Made by a program: the position numbers and the translations under genes. 64,000 nt of DNA from an uncultured Barnesiella sp. (lineage in GTDB: Bacteria; Bacteroidota; Bacteroidia; Bacteroidales; Barnesiellaceae): NCBI GenBank assembly GCA_944320015.1, contig CALUFO010000005.1, positions 75,979-139,978 of the forward strand, written 5' to 3'. Under the pieces are notes generated by a model. It did no database searches. It was not told where the DNA came from and worked only from the letters and a program-made list of their open reading frames with translations. Shown one piece after another: positions 26,136 to 34,439 of this stretch. Each line of letters opens with the position of its first letter. The stretch's first letter is position 1.

Positions 26136-27116
26136 ATGAAACAAAAAATCACTTGGCTGCAAATACTGCAAGGCTGGAGCATGCTGCTGGTCGTTGTCGG
26201 TCACGTCACGCTGACCGGAATTTTCAGAAATCCCGAGACACCGGTAAGCGCGGCTATCGAGAAAATTATTTACAGCTTTCACATGCCGCTGTTTATGTTC
26301 ATATCGGGATTCCTTTTCTATTGGACCAAAATCAGCCGTGACAAGACTTACCCCGAGGTCGTGGTCGACAAACTCAAACGACTGGGCACGCCCTTCCTGT
26401 TCTTCACCCTTTTTACCTTTATCGTCAAGTTTATCTTTGCGCCCTTTATGAACAGGCCCGTGGAACTGTCGCTCTCGCAGTTTGTCAACAGTTTTCTGTA
26501 TCCGGGAAGCAACCCCCTGAGCGAGATGTGGTTCATTGCCACGCTCTTTATCATCATGCTGTTTTATCCACTTTGGAAATACATGATCACGAGTCCTCTC
26601 AAAATAGGATTGCTCCTGTTGGGCTGCCTCGCTTTGAATATCTTTTTCCCGGCCGGCGTAGACTTGCTGTGCCTTTCCAACGTGGCCTATATGATGCTGT
26701 TCTTTTGCCTCGGGATACTCTTTTGCAAGTTTCGCATACAACGGTTCTTGGCCGCTCCGGGGATACTTGGGCTACTGTTGGCTCTTTTTGTCGCCCTCAC
26801 GATTATTCCCGATACACCCAACCTCTTGCTCAATCTCTCGGGAATATTCTTCTCGGTAGCGCTGGCTCTCAAAATAGAACCTGTCGCGCCGCGATTGTTC
26901 TCCTCGTTTAGAGATTACACCTTTCAGATTTTCCTGTTGGGCATCTTCCCGCAAATAGCGGTGCGGATACTTTACGCCCGAGTTCCCCATAACGAGTTCT
27001 CATATTGGGCGCTCTATTTGGCGAGTGTCGTTATAGGCATTTACCTGCCCGTGCTCATCGCCAAAGTCGTGGAGAAGAGCCGCAATACCCTTGTGCGTCG
27101 CTGTTTCGGATTATAA
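26136..27116 (+). CDS. Acyltransferase family 3 membrane protein
   Basis: With the ATG at 26136 (MKQKITWLQILQGWSML) it has 326 residues and about ten membrane helices. The N-terminal LVVVGHVTL holds the conserved His of acyltransferase-3, and YSFHMPLFMFISGFLFYW is the second family motif. These proteins O-acylate surface sugars or related substrates across the inner membrane. The target is unknown; no glycan cluster adjoins it. It is convergent with tadA with a 1-bp gap. Confidence 0.85.
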   Translation: MKQKITWLQILQGWSMLLVVVGHVTLTGIFRNPETPVSAAIEKIIYSFHMPLFMFISGFLFYWTKISRDKTYPEVVVDKLKRLGTPFLFFTLFTFIVKFIFAPFMNRPVELSLSQFVNSFLYPGSNPLSEMWFIATLFIIMLFYPLWKYMITSPLKIGLLLLGCLALNIFFPAGVDLLCLSNVAYMMLFFCLGILFCKFRIQRFLAAPGILGLLLALFVALTIIPDTPNLLLNLSGIFFSVALALKIEPVAPRLFSSFRDYTFQIFLLGIFPQIAVRILYARVPHNEFSYWALYLASVVIGIYLPVLIAKVVEKSRNTLVRRCFGL

Positions 27117-27117
27117 A

Positions 27118-27558
27118 CTACCGTCTTTTCGAAAAGAAATCCTTCATCAAGGCGGCGCACTCGTCGGCGAGCACTCCGCTCTCGACTTCGGTCTTGGGGT
27201 GTAACGCGTCGGGAGCGAAACGGCGATACCCCCGTTTGTCGTCGCCGGCGCCGAAGATCAGTCGTGGAAGTTGCGACCAGCCTATCGCCCCGGCGCACAT
27301 CACACACGGCTCCAACGTCACATATAAAGTACAATCGGTCAGATACTTGCCGCCCAGCGTGGCCGCCGCCGCGGTAATAGCTTGCATCTCGGCATGAGCC
27401 GTCACATCGCCCAGCCGCTCGGTGAGATTATGGGCCCGTGCCACCACTCGGTCTTTACACACGACCACTGCGCCCACCGGTATTTCCCCGGCCTCGAAAG
27501 CCACCTTTGCCTCTTGCAAAGCCATGCGCATGTAACGCTCGTCTTTTCCCTGTTCCAT
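27118..27558 (-). CDS. tadA: tRNA-specific adenosine deaminase / nucleoside deaminase
   Basis: With the ATG at 27558 (MEQGKDERYMRMALQEA) it has 146 residues. The zinc site is HAEMQAI plus LEPCVMCAGAI, and the catalytic Glu is in HAE. This matches TadA, which makes inosine at the tRNA-Arg wobble position; guanine deaminases are close relatives, so substrate is inferred from best motif fit. Confidence 0.85.
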   Translation of the reverse strand: MEQGKDERYMRMALQEAKVAFEAGEIPVGAVVVCKDRVVARAHNLTERLGDVTAHAEMQAITAAAATLGGKYLTDCTLYVTLEPCVMCAGAIGWSQLPRLIFGAGDDKRGYRRFAPDALHPKTEVESGVLADECAALMKDFFSKRR

Positions 27559-27607
27559 AATTGGGTAGTTTTTCTTGAACGACAACTGCCGCTATCCCTT
27601 TCCCGGG

Positions 27608-28312
27608 TCAGTTCTTCAAATAATAGATCACCGAGGTCACTACCCGCACATTCTTCAAATAGGGCGTATTGGCGTCCCGGTCTGTGATAGAGAACTGCCC
27701 TTGGTAGGCCGATGAGATTTTTCCCAACTTGCTATCCGAGTCCTTGGCGAACTTTTCGGCGGCAATGCGGGCGTTTTGAGTCGCCTCGGCTATCATTTCG
27801 GGCTTCAGCTCGTTCAGTTTCGTAAACAGGTATTGGGTGTTGTACTGGTAGTCGCCCGTAACAATGGCTACCCCTTTCGCCAAAAGCGAAGATTGTTTCA
27901 CGATGAGATCCCGCACTTTATCTACTTGGTTCGACGAGACGGTGATTACCGAAGTCACATTGTACCGGTAGGGCACTGCCTGATTGCCATATCGATCGGC
28001 TTGTATGTCGACAATGGCGGGAGGCGCTACCGAAATCTCCGATTCAGGAATATCGTTCGATTTCAAAAAATCTATCACAATGGCGTTTTTGGCGTTTACG
28101 GTCCGGTATATGGTTTGTAGGTCATTGCCTATTTCCTTGTACACCAATGGCCAAATCACTTTGTCGGCAGGCACCTCGCGCTCCGAGAGTCCCTTTACCG
28201 AGACGGTGCGCACGGCCTCTTTCGAACGTATGATTCCTTGTTCGATTCGTTGTCCCAACAGAAACAAACCTATGGCTATGATGATAGCCGGTACAATCCA
28301 TTTGTTTTTCAT
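27608..28312 (-). CDS. SIMPL (DUF541) domain protein
   Basis: The start chosen is the ATG at 28312 (MKNKWIVPAIIIAIGLFLLG), giving 234 residues: a single membrane anchor or signal followed by a SIMPL domain (VSVKGLSEREVPADKVIWPLVY ... ATQNARIAAEKFAKDSDSKLG). Family members (for example BP26 of Brucella) form periplasmic or outer-membrane rings of uncertain function. It is transcribed alone from a strong promoter at 28403-28434. Confidence 0.85.
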   Translation of the reverse strand: MKNKWIVPAIIIAIGLFLLGQRIEQGIIRSKEAVRTVSVKGLSEREVPADKVIWPLVYKEIGNDLQTIYRTVNAKNAIVIDFLKSNDIPESEISVAPPAIVDIQADRYGNQAVPYRYNVTSVITVSSNQVDKVRDLIVKQSSLLAKGVAIVTGDYQYNTQYLFTKLNELKPEMIAEATQNARIAAEKFAKDSDSKLGKISSAYQGQFSITDRDANTPYLKNVRVVTSVIYYLKN

Positions 28313-28402
28313 AATGCTTCTTTTTATAAACCTTAGTCTGGCGACGGTCGGAAGCCACACTCGTTTTGGCTTCCACATTCCCGGGCCATATACTACAATC
28401 CT

Positions 28403-28434
28403 CAAATATATGCAAAAGAGAATGCCGGGGCAAA
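28403..28434 (-). promoter_or_regulatory. Promoter of the SIMPL gene
   Basis: On the minus strand TTTG (28434-28431), a 20-bp spacer and TATATTTG (28410-28403) match the Bacteroidetes consensus in full. The leader is about 85 nt. Confidence 0.75.
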
Positions 28435-28525
28435 TCCATTTGGATTTTTTGCCAATTTTTAGCCAAATATGGCTCCGAATATATAGCAATGAAACCATAT
28501 ATATACAGTCGTTTATTCTCTGGGC

Positions 28526-28930
28526 TTTAAACTCTCCCTCTGCGTTCTCCGTAGGGGAATATAGGGGGAGTGCCGTAGGCGAAAGGGTTTTAAATCCCCT
28601 GCGTTTCCTGCAATTGACAAGGGGGACATTTACACTCCTCCTCTGTGTTCCCCGTGAGGGGAATATAGGGGAGGTGGCGCAGGGCGGAGGGGTTTAAATC
28701 ATCTCATATACAAGTTTTTAATTTATTTCTTTTTCAACCCCTCTCCTCGGAACTACCGTTCCTCGGTTTCTCCCCTATATTGCTGGTGCCACACAGGGGA
28801 GAAGTGTGAATAGTTCAAACTCCCCTAAGTATCCTGCAATTGACAAGAGGTTTTAAACTCCTCCTCTGTGTTCCCCGTGAGGGGAATATAGGGGAGGTGC
28901 CACGCAGTGCCGGAGGGATTTAAATTCAAG
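28526..28930. repeat. Cluster of four intergenic hairpin elements
   Basis: The 836-bp spacer between the SIMPL gene and rpsA has no gene and is largely filled by hairpin elements. Type I units lie at about 28526-28594, 28628-28698 and 28851-28925: TTTAAACTCCTC, CTCTGTGT, a variable hairpin tip, then ATATAGGGGAGGTG and GGAGGGGTTTAAA. Tips are TTCTCC-gta-GGGGAA and twice TTCCCC-gtga-GGGGAA. A type II unit in reverse lies at 28734-28818, with its own side hairpin CTCGGAAC..GTTCCTCGG. The second and third units form a compound with a 35-bp AT-rich linker. CCTGCAATTGACAAG is shared before two units. Confidence 0.85.
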
Positions 28931-29052
28931 TGCCGGAGGGATTTAAATCCTCTCAAAAGGAAAACGGGAGGCATGCCGAGGCGCTCCACTAGATAATCGA
29001 CTCGGCCAAAATTCTTTGAAATTCCGGATTGATAAGGAATATTCGATAAATA

Positions 29053-29084
29053 TTTGTGCGGGATTAAAAGATTTTATATCTTTG
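29053..29084 (+). promoter_or_regulatory. rpsA promoter
   Basis: TTTG (29053-29056), 20 bp, then TATCTTTG (29077-29084): a full Bacteroidetes consensus promoter. The 5' leader before the ATG at 29149 is about 58 nt, A/T-rich and without Shine-Dalgarno, as usual for this phylum. Confidence 0.8.
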
Positions 29085-29148
29085 CCCCGATTTTAACAGA
29101 CCACATAATGTCTAACTTATTAATCAAAAAATCAATTATTTAATCAAC

Positions 29149-30942
29149 ATGAGTGAAGAACTGAAAAATGGCCCGGTAGAAAATTTCGACTGGGATGCCT
29201 TTGAGAAAGGCGAAGTGTATGGTGATAAGAGCCACGATGAGTTGGTAAATACTTATGACCAGTCTTTGAATACAGTAAAAGACAAAGAAGTAATCGAAGG
29301 CACGGTAATCGCATTGAACAAACGCGAGGTAGTGGTAAACATCGGTTACAAATCGGACGGTATCATTCCGATGAGCGAATTTCGCTACAATCCCGACTTG
29401 AAAGTGGGTGACAAAGTAGAGGTTTATATCGAAAACCAAGAGGACAAAAAAGGACAATTGGTATTGTCGCACAAGAAAGCCCGCGCTACCCGCTCGTGGG
29501 ATCGCGTAAACTCGGCTCTCGAGAACGACGAAATCATCAAGGGTTATATCAAATGCCGTACGAAAGGCGGTATGATTGTCGATGTATTCGGTATCGAGGC
29601 TTTCTTGCCCGGTTCGCAAATCGACGTGAAACCCATTCGCGACTACGATGTATTCGTAGGGAAAACTATGGAATTCAAAGTTGTTAAAATCAATCAAGAA
29701 TTCAAGAATGTGGTTGTTTCGCACAAAGCTCTTATCGAAGCCGAGCTCGAACAACAGAAGAAAGAAATTATCGCCAAGCTCGAGAAAGGTCAGGTTCTCG
29801 AAGGAACCGTTAAGAATATCACCTCCTACGGTGTATTTATTGACTTGGGCGGCGTAGACGGTTTGATTCACATCACCGACCTCTCTTGGGGACGTGTTTC
29901 TCACCCCGAAGAAGTGGTTTCGCTCGACCAAAAACTCAATGTGGTTATCCTCGACTTCGACGATGAGAAGAAACGTATCGCATTGGGCTTGAAACAATTG
30001 CAACCCCATCCTTGGGACGCTCTCGACCCCAACCTGAAAGTGGGCGACAAAGTGAAAGGCAAAGTGGTTGTGATGGCCGATTATGGCGCATTCATCGAAA
30101 TCGCTCCGGGTGTGGAAGGCCTTATCCATGTTTCGGAAATGTCGTGGTCGCAACACTTGCGCAGCGCTCAAGACTTCATGAAAGTGGGCGACGAGGTAGA
30201 AGCCGTAATCCTTACCCTCGACCGCGAAGAGCGTAAAATGTCGTTGGGCATCAAACAACTCAAACCCGATCCTTGGGAAAATATCGAAACCAAATATGCC
30301 GTGGGTTCTCGTCATCACGCCAAAGTTCGCAACTTCACCAACTTCGGTGTATTTGTCGAAATCGAAGAGGGCGTAGACGGTTTGATCCACATCTCGGATC
30401 TCTCTTGGACCAAGAAAATCAAACACCCCTCTGAGTTTACTCAAATCGGTGCCGACATCGAAGTTCAAGTGTTGGAAATCGACAAAGAGAACCGTCGTTT
30501 GAGCTTAGGTCACAAACAACTCGAAGAGAATCCTTGGGACGTGTTCGAAGGCATCTTTACCGTCGATTCGATTCACGAAGGCACTATCATCGAAATGCTC
30601 GACAAAGGCGCTGTAATTGCTTTGCCCTATGGCGTTGAAGGTTTTGCCACTCCCAAGCACTTGGTAAAACAAGACGGGACTCAGGCTCAACTCGAAGAGA
30701 AACTTCCCTTCAAGGTAATTGAGTTCAACAAGGACGCAAAACGCATCATCTTGTCTCACAGCCGCATCTTCGAAGATGAAGCCAAGGCCGAGGCTAAGAG
30801 AGAAAACGCTGCCAAGAAAGCCGCCAAGAAAGCCGCTAAGGCCGACGATGCAATCGTAATGCCGCAAGTAGAAAAAACCACTTTGGGCGACATCGACGCT
30901 TTGGCTGCCTTGAAAGAGAAACTCGATGCAGAGAAAAAATAA
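29149..30942 (+). CDS. rpsA: 30S ribosomal protein S1
   Basis: The 597-residue protein consists of tandem S1 RNA-binding domains, six by eye. Examples are VIEGTVIALNKREVVVNIGY, VLEGTVKNITSYGVFIDLGG, VKGKVVVMADYGAFIEIAPG and HHAKVRNFTNFGVFVEIEEG. The tail is Lys/Ala-rich. S1 brings mRNA to the ribosome, important in a phylum with few Shine-Dalgarno sites. Codon use is more biased than in neighbours (frequent AAA, GAA), consistent with high expression. Confidence 0.96.
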   Translation: MSEELKNGPVENFDWDAFEKGEVYGDKSHDELVNTYDQSLNTVKDKEVIEGTVIALNKREVVVNIGYKSDGIIPMSEFRYNPDLKVGDKVEVYIENQEDKKGQLVLSHKKARATRSWDRVNSALENDEIIKGYIKCRTKGGMIVDVFGIEAFLPGSQIDVKPIRDYDVFVGKTMEFKVVKINQEFKNVVVSHKALIEAELEQQKKEIIAKLEKGQVLEGTVKNITSYGVFIDLGGVDGLIHITDLSWGRVSHPEEVVSLDQKLNVVILDFDDEKKRIALGLKQLQPHPWDALDPNLKVGDKVKGKVVVMADYGAFIEIAPGVEGLIHVSEMSWSQHLRSAQDFMKVGDEVEAVILTLDREERKMSLGIKQLKPDPWENIETKYAVGSRHHAKVRNFTNFGVFVEIEEGVDGLIHISDLSWTKKIKHPSEFTQIGADIEVQVLEIDKENRRLSLGHKQLEENPWDVFEGIFTVDSIHEGTIIEMLDKGAVIALPYGVEGFATPKHLVKQDGTQAQLEEKLPFKVIEFNKDAKRIILSHSRIFEDEAKAEAKRENAAKKAAKKAAKADDAIVMPQVEKTTLGDIDALAALKEKLDAEKK

Positions 30943-30973
30943 ACCACGTTGTATCACAACGCTATGAAAAGAA

Positions 30974-31006
30974 TGGGCCGGCGCAATCGCCGGCCTATTC
31001 TTTTTT
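30974..31006 (+). terminator. rpsA terminator
   Basis: GGCCGGCG and CGCCGGCC pair around a CAAT loop, followed by TATTCTTTTTTC, about 30 bp after the rpsA stop. Confidence 0.9.
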
Positions 31007-31022
31007 CAACCCCGGACATTTT

Positions 31023-31208
31023 CCCTATATTTTGCTTCACAAAACACAGAGGAGAAGTTTAAAACCCCTTCGCCTACGGCACTCCCCCTATATTCCCCTT
31101 GCGGGGAACACAGAGGGAGAGTTCAAACTATTCACACTTCTCCCCTGTGTGGCGCCAGCCATATAGGGGAGAAACCGAGGAACGCATGTTCCGAGGAGAG
31201 GGGTTGAA
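31023..31208. repeat. Three hairpin elements after rpsA
   Basis: Three units lie side by side between convergent rpsA and the Ada-like gene. A reversed short unit lies at 31023-31060, with tip TTTTG-tgaag-CAAAA when read in the element's direction. A reversed type I unit is at about 31059-31130 (tip TTCCCC-gcaa-GGGGAA). A forward type II unit is at 31129-31208 (tip GGC-gcca-GCC, side hairpin CGAGGAAC..GTTCCGAGG). The rest of the spacer to 31355 holds two more perfect hairpins: CCTTTGGG-ttg-CCCAAAGG (31245-31263) and TAGCAAG..CTTGCTA (31304-31343), the latter a possible terminator for the alkylation operon. Confidence 0.8.
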
Positions 31209-31355
31209 GAAATTCGTTTGCTTCCAATAGAAGCAGCAAGCTGTCCTTTGGGTTGCCCAAAGGTTCATAAGTTAATCCAAAGTCGTGACTCTGTTTTTTA
31301 TGGTAGCAAGTTTGTGTTTGGGGCAGACCAAAACCGCTTGCTATCCTCCCGTTAG

Positions 31356-32210
31356 TCAGAAATTGAAATTACTTTGCTCTTTCCTTGCGGCTTCCCACCC
31401 GATAATGGCGGTCTTACGGACATCACCCCAATGATAATTGCCCAATTCGCCCGTGGAACGGATGACACGGTGGCAGGGAATCAGGAGAGCCACGGGATTT
31501 TCGCCTACGGCAGTCCCTACCGCCCGGCAAGCCTTCGGGCGATTGATACCGGAAGCAATGTCACCGTAGGTGGTCAGACCTCCCATCGGGATTTTGAGCA
31601 ACGCTTCCCACACTTTCAGTTGGAAGTCCGTTCCTTTCAAGTGCAGTTTTATCTCCTTGAGTTTGCTCCAATCCTGCGTAAAAATAAAGAGGGCGTTCTG
31701 TTGCAGTCCGTCCACTATCTGCTTATACTTTGCATTAGGAAATTTGCGTTTCAAGTTGTCAATGCTGGCCGGATGATTGTCCGTAAACTCCAAACAGCAG
31801 ATGCCTTTATCGGTGGATGCCACGAAGATTTCCCCGAAAGGGCTTTCCGCGAAGCTGTAATGGATGGTCAGGTTTTCCCCTCCGTTCTTGTACTCGCCGG
31901 GCGTCATTCCCTCAATATTGACGAACAGGTCGTAAAGCCTGCCTGTGCCAGACAAACCGACTTCACACGCCGTGTCGAACAGCGATGCGTGCGTCTCTTG
32001 CAGGATACGTTTGGCATATTCCACGTTCAGGTATTGCAGGAAATGCTTGGGAGATGTTCCTGCCCATTCCTGAAATGTCCGTTGGAAGTGGTACGGACTC
32101 ATATTTACATACTTCGCCACTTCTTCCAGCTTCGGCTGCTCCCGCCTGTTTTCCTTGATGAAACGGATGGCGGCAGCGATGCGGTCGTAGTTCAGTTGCT
32201 GTCCGGTCAT
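31356..32210 (-). CDS. Ada-like AraC regulator fused to O6-methylguanine-DNA methyltransferase
   Basis: The 284-residue protein has an AraC DNA-binding domain (residues 1-105, LEEVAKYVNMSPYHFQRTFQ, GLSGTGRLYDLFVN). A full methyltransferase domain (115-280) follows with the acceptor cysteine in LLIPCHRVIRSTGEL. It removes methyl from O6-methylguanine irreversibly and probably regulates the operon. It lacks the N-terminal zinc domain of E. coli Ada that senses methyl phosphotriesters, so its activation signal must differ. Last of a four-gene operon; its ATG overlaps the ogt stop. Confidence 0.9.
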   Translation of the reverse strand: MTGQQLNYDRIAAAIRFIKENRREQPKLEEVAKYVNMSPYHFQRTFQEWAGTSPKHFLQYLNVEYAKRILQETHASLFDTACEVGLSGTGRLYDLFVNIEGMTPGEYKNGGENLTIHYSFAESPFGEIFVASTDKGICCLEFTDNHPASIDNLKRKFPNAKYKQIVDGLQQNALFIFTQDWSKLKEIKLHLKGTDFQLKVWEALLKIPMGGLTTYGDIASGINRPKACRAVGTAVGENPVALLIPCHRVIRSTGELGNYHWGDVRKTAIIGWEAARKEQSNFNF

Positions 32211-32737
32211 TCGTCAAAAAGGTTATGATGGTGAGTAGTTTCCAAATCCAACAACAGTTTTTTGGCTGCAAGACCTCCGCCGTATCCCGTAAGCGAACGG
32301 TCGCTGCCGATAATCCGATGACAAGGCGCAAGGATGGAAATGGCATTGGCTCCGTTGGCATTGGCCACCGCACGGACAGCCTTGGGCATGTCAATCATCC
32401 GGGCAAGCTCGCCGTAGGAAACCGTCTTTCCGTATGGGATTTCCAGCAATTTGTTCCATACCTTCTTCTGAAAGTCCGTACCAACAAACAATAAAGGAAT
32501 GGTGAAGTTTCTCCGTTTCCCGGCAAAGTATTCATCCAGTTGCCGCACAGTCTCAGACAGGACGTCAGAGGTCGTTTCTTTGTAATCGGCATGGAGTATT
32601 TTCCGCAACCTCCGGACCACCCTGCCGTGGTGCTTTTCTATCGTCCAGTCGCAAAGACAGAGATTGTCTTCATACGAACCGAGAAGCAATTCTCCGCAGG
32701 GCGATTGGTAGCGTTGTATGTATATGGTATTTTTCAT
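32207..32737 (-). CDS. ogt: Methylated-DNA-protein-cysteine methyltransferase
   Basis: The 176-residue protein has the C-terminal MGMT domain: IPYGKTVSYGELARMI, the acceptor site SILAPCHRIIG and GYGGGLAAKKLLLDLE. It repairs O6-alkylguanine and O4-alkylthymine by self-alkylation. ATGA overlaps on both sides with alkA and the Ada-like gene show tight coupling. Two suicide methyltransferases in tandem are redundant in chemistry, perhaps one being the sensor and one the repair agent. Confidence 0.92.
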   Translation of the reverse strand: MKNTIYIQRYQSPCGELLLGSYEDNLCLCDWTIEKHHGRVVRRLRKILHADYKETTSDVLSETVRQLDEYFAGKRRNFTIPLLFVGTDFQKKVWNKLLEIPYGKTVSYGELARMIDMPKAVRAVANANGANAISILAPCHRIIGSDRSLTGYGGGLAAKKLLLDLETTHHHNLFDE

Positions 32738-33399
32738 TTCTGCCTTTTCTTAGGTGTTTGCTTTTTTGGCGCATAATCCTTCATCCCTTCAATGGCACCG
32801 CCTGCCACAGCCCACAGATAGAGGCTGGCGACACTGTTGTAAGGGGAGAAACGGTGCCGGTATTTCTCGAACAGTTTACGGGTGATTTTCCGATGATGGT
32901 AGACCATACGCAATCCCCGTTGTATGGCCAAGTCGCCGAAGCTGAGAATGTCTGGGTGTTGCATGGAGAACAGCATCAGCATTTCCGCACTCCATACGCC
33001 GATGCCGTCCAGTTCCGAGAGTCGGGCGCAGACCTCATCGTCACTCATCGTATAAAGTGCCTGAATATCGAATGTCCCGTCCATCACTTTCCGCGAGGCA
33101 TTACGGATATAAGCCGCTTTCTTGAACGAGATGCCGAAACCTTGCAGCTCCTCCACGGAAAGGCGGTTGATGGCCTCGGGCGTTACTTGCCCCAAGGCAT
33201 TCTCTATCCGCCTCCAAATCGTTTCGTGTGCTTTGGTAGAGATCTGTTGTCCTACGATGGAGTGGACCAAAGCGGCGAAAAGATCGGGAATGACCCGCCT
33301 TTCCACCTTGCCAATCCGGTCAATGACTTCCGCCAACCGCTTGTCCGCCTGTTTCAGATAGGCTATCTCCGTTTCGCCATATTGAAAGAAGTTCTCCAT
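32734..33399 (-). CDS. alkA: DNA-3-methyladenine glycosylase II-like (HhH-GPD)
   Basis: The 221-residue HhH-GPD enzyme has the helix-hairpin-helix LSELDGIGVWSAEMLMLFSM and the catalytic aspartate in LSFGDLAIQRGLRM. It excises 3-methyladenine and related alkylated bases. It lacks the FeS cluster found in EndoIII and the N-terminal TBP-like domain of E. coli AlkA is reduced. Its stop overlaps the ogt start. Confidence 0.9.
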   Translation of the reverse strand: MENFFQYGETEIAYLKQADKRLAEVIDRIGKVERRVIPDLFAALVHSIVGQQISTKAHETIWRRIENALGQVTPEAINRLSVEELQGFGISFKKAAYIRNASRKVMDGTFDIQALYTMSDDEVCARLSELDGIGVWSAEMLMLFSMQHPDILSFGDLAIQRGLRMVYHHRKITRKLFEKYRHRFSPYNSVASLYLWAVAGGAIEGMKDYAPKKQTPKKRQK

Positions 33400-33405
33400 C
33401 CGGTT

Positions 33406-34284
33406 TTACTTTATTCCCAAGAATTGGTTTGAATCAGCCGGAGCTTCCTTGCGATCATCCTGTGTGTATTCGCGGATAATGGATGCCACCGAGATATGGT
33501 AATACTCGAACAAGGCATCATGCCCTTTCTTCTGGCTGCCCCGGTGGTTGATTTGGTTGCGCCATGCAGCGGCTGCTTCCTCATTCTCCCATACCGAAAG
33601 GCTCAACAGTTTGCCTTCCTCATTCAAGCTGGCGAACCGCTCCACACGGATGAACCCCGGCATCTTTGCCAACTCGGTTTTCAATGCCGCAGCCAGTTTG
33701 AGATATTCCTCTTTCCCCTCCGTTTTGGGTTTCACTTCAAACAGGACGGCAACCTTGGGAGATTCACCCGAAACACCTGACATTCTGTTCAGTTCGTCAA
33801 GGCTCATTGTGTCATCATAGATTCCTGCACATACTGTGTAACGAAGACCGGGGACAGGATAAATATAAGAAATCTTGCGCACTCCTTCTGTTGAACCCGG
33901 TTTCGGCCATACAAACTCTATCCAACCTCCGCCTCGCATAGCCACATCGCACAATTCTATGCCATAATGCTTTCCTGTCCAGTCTAGATGCTCTCGGATG
34001 TTGCCGCCATTCCGCTCCGGAAACCTCGGATTGGAAACCACAAGGCTTTCTTCTACATCAATGATAAAGATGTAGGCGTCGCCTGTGTTAAGTTCATACT
34101 GAGGATCACGCAAAATCTCAAGACCTTCTTTCCCTTGGGTTTTAAGCAATTCTGCCGCCTTATGGACGTTTTCAACCACTTCTTGCGGCGTTACTGTTTT
34201 CTTTGTTTCCATACCTTGTGAAAATACATTAGTATTGCTTGCAGCCACTAATAGGGCTGTCATTATTAAAACTTTTATTCTCAT
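33406..34284 (-). CDS. Exported Cache-domain plus ABM-domain protein
   Basis: The 292-residue protein has a signal peptide (MRIKVLIMTALLVAASNTNVF). A single Cache_2 sensor domain follows (about 30-165, with GDAYIFIIDVEESLVVSNPR and GGGWIEFVWPKPGS), then a dimeric alpha-beta barrel of antibiotic-biosynthesis-monooxygenase type (about 175-265, MPGFIRVERFASLNEEGKLL). No membrane helix follows the Cache domain, so it is soluble or periplasmic and not a normal receptor. It is first in the alkylation-repair operon, 6 bp before alkA; why it belongs there is unknown. Confidence 0.8.
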   Translation of the reverse strand: MRIKVLIMTALLVAASNTNVFSQGMETKKTVTPQEVVENVHKAAELLKTQGKEGLEILRDPQYELNTGDAYIFIIDVEESLVVSNPRFPERNGGNIREHLDWTGKHYGIELCDVAMRGGGWIEFVWPKPGSTEGVRKISYIYPVPGLRYTVCAGIYDDTMSLDELNRMSGVSGESPKVAVLFEVKPKTEGKEEYLKLAAALKTELAKMPGFIRVERFASLNEEGKLLSLSVWENEEAAAAWRNQINHRGSQKKGHDALFEYYHISVASIIREYTQDDRKEAPADSNQFLGIK

Positions 34285-34310
34285 GTCGTTTTACTTTTAG
34301 ATTGATGGTG

Positions 34311-34318
34311 CAAAGTTA
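34311..34318 (-). promoter_or_regulatory. -7 box of the alkylation-repair operon
   Basis: Leftward TAACTTTG (34318-34311) is a perfect TAnnTTTG 26 bp before the Cache-ABM start. The -33 element is weak (GTTGT about 17-20 bp upstream), which would fit a promoter needing an activator such as the operon's own AraC-type protein. Confidence 0.55.
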
Positions 34319-34425
34319 CTGCACTATCTTCTAAACAACGACCCGGAAATTGCTATTCTAACAATTCAGACGCAATATCACTACAAAATAGAAGATTGAT
34401 TGCACATTGATTCATTCGTAATGCG

Positions 34426-34433
34426 TATATTTG
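34426..34433 (+). promoter_or_regulatory. -7 box at the edge of inverted repeat copy A
   Basis: TATATTTG is a perfect -7 box. Predicted transcription starts about 7 nt downstream, near 34440, which is where similarity with the copy at 63886-64000 begins. Confidence 0.55.
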
Positions 34434-34439
34434 CAGTAC

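Noticed and set aside
25917..26741. 274-codon minus-strand frame across the acyltransferase gene
   Set aside because: It is antisense to a clear membrane protein and its end is out of frame with the true yraN gene.
28526..28930. CRISPR array
   Set aside because: Repeats are irregular in length and spacing, occur in both orientations, lack unique spacers of constant size, and no cas gene is near.
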